Assembly: GCA_046540795.1 (NCBI GenBank)
Contig: JBKHEN010000146.1
Coordinates: forward strand, 1-6,149
Source: JAAAOH01 sp046540795
Lineage (GTDB): Bacteria; Spirochaetota; Spirochaetia; DSM-27196; PWMO01
Direction: 5' to 3'
DNA: 6,149 bases
The position numbers were made by a program, and so were the translations under genes. Every line of letters begins with the position of its first letter. Position 1 is the stretch's first letter. The notes under the pieces were generated by a model. The model was not told where the DNA came from. It saw only the letters and a list, made by a program, of their open reading frames with translations, and ran no database searches. This document shows positions 1-4,649 of this stretch, in pieces.

Positions 1-165
1 CCCGCCGGCGCCGACCTCGTTCCCGCCGAGAAACGCGCGGCAGCGCCGAGGGTTGCCCGTGTCCTCCACCCGAGCCCGGCAAGCCCGAAAGCGAACCGGG
101 GCTGGGCCGAAGAGGCTGAGGCGACGCTGGTAGAGCTCGGGGTATGGAGTGACCTACCTCGGTAA
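1..165 (+). CDS. Possible C-terminal end of an unrecognised protein (partial, runs off the left edge)
   Basis: Frame 1 is open from the first base of the window to a TAA at 163-165, giving 54 codons. The last residues include GWAEEAEATLVELGVWSDLPR-like text with mixed acidic and hydrophobic residues, and most third positions are G or C, as in the genes to the right. The other two plus-strand frames are far richer in arginine, as expected for shadow frames in GC-rich DNA. It would be convergent with the exported-protein gene that ends at 235. I do not recognise a family, and there is no diagnostic motif in the visible part. The minus strand is also free of stops across much of 1-150, but there I find no start codon at a suitable distance after its only GGAGG-like site. 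The call therefore rests on composition alone and is weak. Confidence 0.35.
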   Translation, partial: PAGADLVPAEKRAAAPRVARVLHPSPASPKANRGWAEEAEATLVELGVWSDLPR

Positions 166-234
166 CGGACCCGTCCCGTCACCCGTGGCGTGGACTACCC
201 GGACCGGAGCCCCGACCCACCGGATTCGGGCCCG

Positions 235-1464
235 TCACGGGCGCTCGAGGGTGAGGAGCACCGGGAAATGATCCGATATCCCTTCATCCTCGGCCCCGGC
301 TCCGTCCAGGCCGGGCCGGAGCGCCGCCCGGGGCGTACCGTCGGACCGCGTGGCAAAGGACGGGCGAACAACCTCGAAGGACTCGAAGCGAAGGCCCTGC
401 CCGCTGAGCAGCTCCGCTGAGAGGAGGTGGTGATCGATCCGCAACCACTCCCCGCGGAAGTAGTAGCTGCCGGGCTCCTCGCTCGTATCCCACGGACAAT
501 AGAGCACCGGTGGCGGGAATTGCTCCTCCGACAGGGATTGCTCCTCCGCCTTAGGCTGCGCGCCGGCCGACTGCGACGCCGGCGGCGGCGCCCCCGAGAC
601 CATGGGGTTCCATCCGTCCGCCGACGGTGTCCCGCCGCCCTGAGCCACAACGAGCCCCGGATCCGAGGAGAGCAACAGCGCATCCGCCGGCGCGTCCTCC
701 TCGGGAGGCGTGTTCACCGTCCGCAGCGCCGTCTCATAGGCCCCCTCCACCCGCCGAAACTCGTCCGGATTCTCGTTCAGGTCTCCGCTGACCAGCACCG
801 GGACCGCGGGCGAGGCGGCGGTGAGCCGGCCGATTCTGCGCCGAAGGACCGCCGCCGCCGCTCTGCGAGCGGCCGACGTAGCCTCGGCACCGCCGGCCTT
901 CGATTTCCAATGATTGGCAAACAGGTATAGCGGCTCCCCGGCCACGTCGATTCGGACTTCCAAAACGGCTCGGAGGGGCTTCTCGGCGTCCTCGGTCGGC
1001 ACCCCGTGCACCCGCACCCTGCTCAAACGGTCCCGACTGAGCACGGCGACCTGCACCGCCGCCCCCTCCACCTCGGTGACCGCCGCGTAGCGATAGCCGA
1101 GTCCGGAGAGGTGGTTCTCCGCAAGCTCGGCAACCACCGCGGCGTTCTCTACCTCCTGCAGACAGAGCACATCCGGGCCGCCACGCACGGCACGCCGAAT
1201 GACCCGTGCGACGCGCCGGGCTTTGGCCTCGGCGTCGGCGACGTCCCAGTGCCCCGAGCTCGGGTCGAATTCCGCATATTCGGTGCCGTCGGAGACACCG
1301 TCGAAGAGGTTCTGCAGGTTATACGAGAGCACCGTAAACGGGGTCGGCGCAGGCTCGGTGAGAAGGCTACAGCCGTGGCAGAACAGGGTCCACGCCGGCA
1401 CTGCGACCGCCGTGGCAACCGCCACGGCCGGGAGAACGAATCGGCGACGTATTCGGGGTTTCAT
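235..1464 (-). CDS. Exported endonuclease/exonuclease/phosphatase (EEP) superfamily protein
   Basis: This is a metal-dependent phosphodiesterase of the DNase I/exonuclease III fold; its substrate (nucleic acid, phospholipid or phosphosugar) cannot be told from sequence. Numbering here starts at the GTG at 1467. The N-terminus has a basic stretch (RIRRR, residues 5-9), a hydrophobic segment (about 10-29), and two cysteines at 30 and 33. C33 follows F-C-H-G, a poor lipobox, so either a lipoprotein or an ordinary secreted protein is possible. The EEP domain starts near residue 44. It has SYNLQN (N50), LQEVEN (E105), ANHWKSK (H186), GDLNENP (D229, N231), RIDHH (D345) and SDHFPV (D399, H400), which matches the full exonuclease III catalytic set. 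Residues about 290-320 form a low-complexity P/A/S/Q/E insert before the last catalytic block. ATG at 1464 is preferred over GTG at 1467; neither has a well-spaced ribosome binding site. It lies 69-72 bp downstream of clpP on the same strand and could be read from it. Confidence 0.88.
   Translation of the reverse strand: MKPRIRRRFVLPAVAVATAVAVPAWTLFCHGCSLLTEPAPTPFTVLSYNLQNLFDGVSDGTEYAEFDPSSGHWDVADAEAKARRVARVIRRAVRGGPDVLCLQEVENAAVVAELAENHLSGLGYRYAAVTEVEGAAVQVAVLSRDRLSRVRVHGVPTEDAEKPLRAVLEVRIDVAGEPLYLFANHWKSKAGGAEATSAARRAAAAVLRRRIGRLTAASPAVPVLVSGDLNENPDEFRRVEGAYETALRTVNTPPEEDAPADALLLSSDPGLVVAQGGGTPSADGWNPMVSGAPPPASQSAGAQPKAEEQSLSEEQFPPPVLYCPWDTSEEPGSYYFRGEWLRIDHHLLSAELLSGQGLRFESFEVVRPSFATRSDGTPRAALRPGLDGAGAEDEGISDHFPVLLTLERP
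519..548. repeat. Short tandem repeat, 18-bp period, inside the EEP gene
   Basis: The 12-mer ATTGCTCCTCCG occurs at 519-530 and again at 537-548, an 18-bp period. On the coding (minus) strand this gives two EEQ-containing six-residue units (EEQSLS, EEQFPP) in the low-complexity insert of the exported protein. The period is a multiple of three, so copy-number change would keep the reading frame. With only two copies it may be a simple local duplication. Confidence 0.7.
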
Positions 1465-1503
1465 CACCCCATGTTACGGCGCTAACCGTCACGGTGCTTG
1501 CGT

Positions 1504-1533
1504 TTCGGCGAAAATCATGCCGTCGGAGCCGAA
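1504..1533 (-). other. Inverted repeat just downstream of clpP (weak terminator or attenuator candidate)
   Basis: TTCGGC at 1504-1509 and GCCGAA at 1528-1533 are perfect reverse complements separated by 18 bases, beginning three bases after the clpP stop codon in the direction of clpP transcription. There is no T-run after the second arm on the minus strand and the loop is long, so it does not meet the usual form of an intrinsic terminator. It could trim or stabilise the clpP message, or be chance. Confidence 0.25.
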
Positions 1534-1536
1534 GGT

Positions 1537-2148
1537 TTAGGCGATCTCGCTGCGCTCGGTGACGACCTTCGAGATCAGGCCGTACTCCCGTGCATCCTCC
1601 GCGCTCATCCAGAAGTCCCGGTCGGTGTCCTTTTCGACTCTCTCCAGATCCTGCCCGGTTTCGTTGGAAATGAGCTTGTTGATGCGCGCTCGCATCTTCT
1701 CCAGCTCCCGGGCATGGATTTCGATGTCTGTGGCAACACCGCGCATACCGCTCAACGGTTGGTGAATCAGGTAGTGAGAATTGGGAAGCCCCAATCGATC
1801 CTCCGCTTTCGCCGCGAGAAGCACGAGAGCACCGGCACTGGCCACCAGACCCATACCGACGCTGTAGACCCGGGGCTTCACGAAGCGCATCATGTCGAAT
1901 ATGGCATACCCGGCATCCGCGTCACCGCCGGGGGAATCGATGAAGACTCGGATCGGATCCTCGCTCTGCTCTTCGAGCAGAAGCAGCTGCCGCACCACCC
2001 GCTCCGCGAGTGACTTATTGATCTCCCCGGAGACGAGGATAGTACGGGTCTTGAGCATACGCTGTATAAGCTGCTCATTTGCCAGCGTGTTCTGATCTTT
2101 TTCCTGGTCGTCGTCCTCGTTCTGCTGCACCATTCGATCTTCAATCAT
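1537..2148 (-). CDS. clpP: ClpP-family serine protease, ATP-dependent Clp protease proteolytic subunit (divergent type)
   Basis: ClpP forms the cytoplasmic barrel that degrades proteins unfolded and threaded in by a Clp ATPase. Counting from the upstream ATG at 2169, the catalytic triad is S111 (in VASAGA), H136 (in LIHQPL) and D185 (in DTDRD), the same spacing as E. coli pro-ClpP. The oxyanion-hole SPGG is at 79-82, and ATDIEIHARE at 147-156 is a strong family signature. Two parts are unusual. The N-terminus is acidic (NEDDDQEKDQ) and lacks the usual axial-loop text (VPxVIE...RGER). The residue after the active-site serine is Ala where Met is common. I prefer the ATG at 2148 (203 aa) because AGAGGGAG lies 10 bases upstream. 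The ATG at 2169 has AGGGAG only 2 bases away, and the ATG at 2133 is also possible. No clpX or tig is adjacent, so this may be a second ClpP paralogue (inference). It is divergent from era. Confidence 0.95.
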   Translation of the reverse strand: MIEDRMVQQNEDDDQEKDQNTLANEQLIQRMLKTRTILVSGEINKSLAERVVRQLLLLEEQSEDPIRVFIDSPGGDADAGYAIFDMMRFVKPRVYSVGMGLVASAGALVLLAAKAEDRLGLPNSHYLIHQPLSGMRGVATDIEIHARELEKMRARINKLISNETGQDLERVEKDTDRDFWMSAEDAREYGLISKVVTERSEIA

Positions 2149-2158
2149 TGTGTAGTGG

Positions 2159-2166
2159 CTCCCTCT
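2159..2166 (-). promoter_or_regulatory. Ribosome binding site deciding the clpP start
   Basis: On the minus strand AGAGGGAG ends 10 bases before the ATG at 2148. The element GGGAGCCA is repeated 13 bp upstream (plus-strand TGGCTCCC at 2156-2163 and 2169-2176). The upstream copy sits directly against the ATG at 2169, too close to serve it, which is the reason for choosing the start at 2148. Confidence 0.5.
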
Positions 2167-2192
2167 CATGGCTCCCTTGCTGGGGGAGATTC

Positions 2193-2201
2193 TGCTATAG
2201 T
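2193..2201 (+). promoter_or_regulatory. Extended -10 promoter for era (and probably rpe)
   Basis: TGC-TATAGT at 2193-2201 is an extended -10 element: TG one base before a hexamer that matches TATAAT at five of six positions. A TTGCTG at 2177-2182 is only 13 bases upstream, so it is not a proper -35, but extended -10 promoters can work without one. The predicted transcription start is near 2208, giving a leader of about 32 bases before the era ATG at 2240. Seen in sequence only. Confidence 0.45.
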
Positions 2202-2205
2202 GCGC

Positions 2206-2234
2206 AATATACTAGCGAAGTGAGGTGAATCCAA
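2206..2234 (-). promoter_or_regulatory. Sigma-70-type promoter for clpP
   Basis: Read on the minus strand, TTGGAT (2229-2234) and TATATT (2206-2211) are separated by exactly 17 bases and each resembles the -35 and -10 consensus. The predicted transcription start is near 2199, giving a leader of about 50 bases before the ATG at 2148. The -10 box lies next to the divergent era -10 box, so both promoters occupy the same DNA. Confidence 0.5.
2222..2228 (+). promoter_or_regulatory. Ribosome binding site of era
   Basis: GAGGTGA at 2222-2228 is a good match to the anti-Shine-Dalgarno sequence and lies 11 bases before the ATG at 2240. The GTG at 2225 overlaps this element, so that earlier in-frame start is unlikely. 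The purine-rich site also lies just inside the divergent clpP promoter. Confidence 0.55.
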
Positions 2235-2239
2235 GAACG

Positions 2240-3130
2240 ATGGCTCGCTCGGGTTTCGTTGCGATCGTCGGGCGTCCCTCGGCGGGAAAATCCACGCTGC
2301 TGAATGCGCTATGCGGTCACAAGATATCCATCGTGTCCCCGGTGCCCCAGACCACACGGAATCGTATACGCGGCATCCTAACCGACCGGCGCGGACAGAT
2401 TGTTTTTCTCGACACCCCGGGATTCCATAACTCCGAGCGGCGTTTCAACCGGTACATGCGTGACCTGGTCTTGGAGTCTCTCGAGGAGGTGGAGGCCGTG
2501 CTCTACGTCCTCGACGCCACCCGATCCCCCGGTGAGGAGGAATCGACGCTGGCGCACATGCTCTCGGAGGTTCGGGTGCCGGTCGTGTGCGCGGTAAACA
2601 AGACGGATCATCCCCGAAATGCCGCGGCGGATGTCGCGGCGTTCGCGCGGCAGCACCTGCCGACGGCGGAGATCCGCCCAGTGTCCGCCGCCACCGGGGC
2701 AGGTCTCGCCGAGCTGACCGACACCCTGTTCGTCCCGCTCCCGGAGGGAGAGCCCTACTATCCGGAGGAGTTCTACACGGATCAGGAGCCTGCGCTTCGT
2801 ATCGCCGAGATCGTGCGGGAAAAGGCCATCTTCGAGCTCACCCAGGAGCTACCGCACGCGCTCTACGTGGAGATAGCCGACATGGAGATGCGCGCGGGTT
2901 CGGCCGGAGCGGAGGGCCATCTATGGGTTCGGGCCTTTGTGGTTGTGGAGCGGGAATCCCAGAAGGGCATCGTGGTCGGACGAGGAGGAGCCCGGGTTCG
3001 CGACATTCGCGTGAAGGCGGAAGCCGAGCTGGCCGAGATTTTTCCCTACCCGGTCAAGCTCGACGTGCGGGTCAAGGCACAGCCCAAGTGGCGTACCAAT
3101 GAGACGCTGCTCAAACGCATCGTCAGGTAG
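2240..3130 (+). CDS. era: GTPase Era, small-subunit ribosome assembly factor
   Basis: Era binds near the 3' end of 16S rRNA and uses GTP to check 30S maturation in the cytoplasm. The product is 296 aa, the usual length. From the ATG at 2240, the GTPase motifs are G1 GRPSAGKST (11-19), G2 PQTTR (36-40), G3 DTPG (58-61), G4 NKTD (120-123) and G5 SAAT (149-152). The C-terminal KH RNA-binding domain follows, with QKGIVVGRGG (241-250, GxxG loop GRGG) and the conserved KWRTN near the end. G1 has Ser-Ala where most Era proteins have Asn-Val; I recall this as usual in spirochaetes. The upstream in-frame GTG at 2225 would add five residues but overlaps the ribosome binding site, and family members begin close to the SGFVAIVGRP text, so ATG 2240 is preferred. 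era is divergent from clpP and probably cotranscribed with rpe, which starts 68 bp after its stop. Confidence 0.97.
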   Translation: MARSGFVAIVGRPSAGKSTLLNALCGHKISIVSPVPQTTRNRIRGILTDRRGQIVFLDTPGFHNSERRFNRYMRDLVLESLEEVEAVLYVLDATRSPGEEESTLAHMLSEVRVPVVCAVNKTDHPRNAAADVAAFARQHLPTAEIRPVSAATGAGLAELTDTLFVPLPEGEPYYPEEFYTDQEPALRIAEIVREKAIFELTQELPHALYVEIADMEMRAGSAGAEGHLWVRAFVVVERESQKGIVVGRGGARVRDIRVKAEAELAEIFPYPVKLDVRVKAQPKWRTNETLLKRIVR

Positions 3131-3132
3131 AT

Positions 3133-3183
3133 TGCCGAGGGACGACCGGTAGTCCACCGATGGACGGAAACGTATCCTCGGTA
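3133..3183 (+). other. Nested inverted repeat in the era-rpe gap (possible RNA structure upstream of rpe)
   Basis: An outer imperfect stem pairs 3133-3144 with 3171-3183: nine consecutive pairs including two G-U pairs, then a single bulged A at 3174, then three more pairs. Inside it, GTCCA (3152-3156) and TGGAC (3161-3165) form a perfect 5-bp stem with the 4-base loop CCGA. The outer arm ends five bases before the purine-rich GAGG of the rpe ribosome binding region. No T-run follows, so a simple intrinsic terminator is unlikely. It may act on rpe translation or transcript processing, or be chance in GC-rich DNA. Confidence 0.35.
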
Positions 3184-3189
3184 TAGAGT

Positions 3190-3195
3190 GAGGAG
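3190..3195 (+). promoter_or_regulatory. Ribosome binding site of rpe
   Basis: GAGGAG at 3190-3195 matches the Shine-Dalgarno consensus but ends only three bases before the ATG at 3199, closer than usual. The wider stretch 3186-3196 is purine-rich (GAGTGAGGAGA), so a slightly upstream register, GTGAGG, could pair with better spacing. Confidence 0.6.
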
Positions 3196-3198
3196 AAC

Positions 3199-3852
3199 AT
3201 GGCACAACCGAAGATTTCCGCGTCGATTCTTGATGCAGACTTTCTGCACCTCAAGCAGCAGATAGACGAGGTCATCGCGGACGTCGACGAGATTCACCTC
3301 GACGTCATGGACGGCGTCTTCGTGGACAATATCTCCTTCGGCCCGTCCGTCATAGCTCAAGTGCGGGCGGCCTACCCGGGCGCATTCCTCGACACCCACC
3401 TCATGATCAGCCGGCCGGAGGCGTTGTGGCGCAGCTTTGCCGACGCCGGCAGCAATGTCGTCACCTTTCATTACGAAGTAACACCCCACGCCTACATCCT
3501 CTGCGAGCACCTGCGGACCGCGGGTGTGCAGGCGGGAGTATCGGTGACACCGGCAACCGACGTCCGCGTCCTCGAGCCGATTCGCGAGCACATCGACCGC
3601 GTCCTGGTTCTCACGGTAGAGCCCGGCTTCGGCGGGCAGAGCTTCATTCCCGCGATGCTGCGAAAGATCGAAAACGCCCGGGCGCTTCTGGGAGACGAGG
3701 TAGACATCGAGGTCGACGGCGGCATCAAGGATGCCACCGTAGCCGACGCGCAGAAGGCCGGTGCAAACGTCTTCGTGGCGGGTAGTTATTTTTTCAAGGC
3801 CGCCGACCCGCGGGAACGGGTATTGCGCTTACGCGAGCTCATCGGGCGGTGA
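3199..3852 (+). CDS. rpe: Ribulose-phosphate 3-epimerase
   Basis: Rpe interconverts D-ribulose 5-phosphate and D-xylulose 5-phosphate in the cytoplasm, in the non-oxidative pentose phosphate pathway. The protein is 217 aa, a normal length for this TIM-barrel family. Visible family motifs are ISASILDADF (6-15, substrate-binding Ser8), IHLDVMDG (32-39) with metal and catalytic ligands H33 and D35, LDTHLM (64-69) with H67, FHYE (90-93), VEPGFGGQSF (140-149, the phosphate-gripping loop), EVDGGI (171-176) with catalytic D173, and FVAGS (192-196). The four metal-binding positions H33, D35, H67 and D173 are all present. It follows era on the same strand, probably in one transcript, and faces rpiA tail to tail; RpiA uses the same substrate. 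A closely related alternative would be allulose-6-phosphate epimerase, but the motifs and neighbour favour Rpe. Confidence 0.96.
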   Translation: MAQPKISASILDADFLHLKQQIDEVIADVDEIHLDVMDGVFVDNISFGPSVIAQVRAAYPGAFLDTHLMISRPEALWRSFADAGSNVVTFHYEVTPHAYILCEHLRTAGVQAGVSVTPATDVRVLEPIREHIDRVLVLTVEPGFGGQSFIPAMLRKIENARALLGDEVDIEVDGGIKDATVADAQKAGANVFVAGSYFFKAADPRERVLRLRELIGR

Positions 3853-3874
3853 CAAGCTTGGTCGCTATGTCGCG

Positions 3875-4585
3875 CTACGTTGCGGCCATCTCGAGAAACC
3901 GCCCGTCGGCGGCCGCCGCAATTATGTGAGCGTTGGCCCGGGTGAACAATCCGTTGTCCACGACCCCGGGAATCGTGTTCATCTCGGTCTCCATTTGTCG
4001 GGGATCGAAGGGCGCGTCAAAGGTCACATCCAGAATCATGTGGCCGCCGTCGGTAATGACGGCTCCCATTTTGCGTTCGGCCATCCGCAGCCTCGGCTGC
4101 CCGCCGAGTCGCTCGAGTGCCCGAGAAGCCGTCAGTTGCGCCTCTTTCACCACCTCCACGGCAATGGGAAACGCGAGCCCTAAGCTCTTCACCAGCTTGC
4201 TCTCGTCGCAGACGATGATCACCCGCCGCGAGGCATAGGCGACGATCTTCTCGATGAGTAACGCTCCGCCGCCGCCCTTGCTCAGATTGCGCTCGGAATC
4301 GACTTCGTCGGCACCGTCGACGGTGAGGTCGAGCTCTCCATCGATCCGCGGATCATCGAGGTCCAGCACCGGGATTCCCGCCGCGTGGGCTTCGAGGCGG
4401 CTTTGGCTGCTGGTCGCGACACAGCGGATATCCGTAACCGTGCCTTCGGAAAGGAGTCGGCCGAGACGGCGAATAAAGTGCACCGCCGTGCTCCCGGTGC
4501 CCAGACCGATACGCATTCCACTCTCGACGTAGCCGGCCGCGTGCTCCCCGACCGCGCGTTTTAACTCCGCACTCTCATCACCCAT
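3875..4585 (-). CDS. rpiA: Ribose-5-phosphate isomerase A
   Basis: RpiA interconverts ribose 5-phosphate and ribulose 5-phosphate, linking nucleotide and sugar metabolism in the cytoplasm. The product is 236 aa, close to the usual 220-235. Motifs are GLGTGSTA (27-34, phosphate binding), ATSSQS (57-62), DGADEVD (90-96), SKGGGGALLIEK (102-113) and the C-terminal GVVDNGLF (207-214). D90, D93, K103 and E112 keep exactly the spacing of the E. coli active-site residues D81, D84, K94 and E103, with E112 the likely catalytic base. The start at ATG 4585 has GAGAGGA (plus-strand 4596-4602) 10 bases upstream. It lies 50 bp downstream of the lysyl-tRNA synthetase gene on the same strand and may be cotranscribed with it. 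Its stop codon is 22 bp from that of rpe, and I see no clear bidirectional terminator in that gap. Confidence 0.97.
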   Translation of the reverse strand: MGDESAELKRAVGEHAAGYVESGMRIGLGTGSTAVHFIRRLGRLLSEGTVTDIRCVATSSQSRLEAHAAGIPVLDLDDPRIDGELDLTVDGADEVDSERNLSKGGGGALLIEKIVAYASRRVIIVCDESKLVKSLGLAFPIAVEVVKEAQLTASRALERLGGQPRLRMAERKMGAVITDGGHMILDVTFDAPFDPRQMETEMNTIPGVVDNGLFTRANAHIIAAAADGRFLEMAAT

Positions 4586-4619
4586 GTCCGCGTAATCCTC
4601 TCGCCGTCCCTGTTTTAGT

Positions 4620-4649
4620 TAGATAGATACCCGGGTCAGTAATTGTCCA
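4620..4649 (-). promoter_or_regulatory. Candidate internal promoter for rpiA
   Basis: Read on the minus strand, TGGACA (4644-4649) and TATCTA (4620-4625) lie 18 bases apart, resembling -35 and -10 boxes with one and two mismatches. The -35 box overlaps the last codons of the synthetase gene. The short AT-rich tract (plus-strand 4612-4629) stands out in otherwise GC-rich DNA. It could give rpiA its own transcript in addition to read-through. Confidence 0.25.

Noticed and set aside
187..199. Minus-strand GGTAGTCCACGCC, identical to a conserved 16S rRNA segment
   Set aside because: The flanking bases do not continue the rRNA match (no GTAAACG after it), so a 13-base chance match is more likely than an rRNA fragment.
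230..242. GCCCG-TCA-CGGGC hairpin over the EEP stop codon as a terminator
   Set aside because: Only five pairs with a three-base loop and no T-run on either strand; not enough to call a terminator.
427..930. Long plus-strand open frame opposite the EEP gene, with another at 1006-1485
   Set aside because: Arginine-rich, without family motifs, and antisense to a gene with a full catalytic set. Typical shadow frames of GC-rich coding DNA.
1473..1492. Imperfect 7-bp inverted repeat just upstream of the EEP start
   Set aside because: One internal mismatch and weak pairing; nothing links it to regulation.
1498..2013. 171-codon plus-strand open frame opposite clpP
   Set aside because: Starts at a TTG, has no recognisable domain, and lies wholly over a clear ClpP gene.
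3161..3187. Possible promoter for rpe (TGGACG and TATAGA)
   Set aside because: Spacing is 15 bases, and the start would fall inside the ribosome binding site. Read-through from era explains rpe expression better.
3907..3918. 12-base perfect palindrome CGGCGGCCGCCG
   Set aside because: It encodes alanine-rich codons near the rpiA C-terminus and is readily explained by GC-rich codon use.
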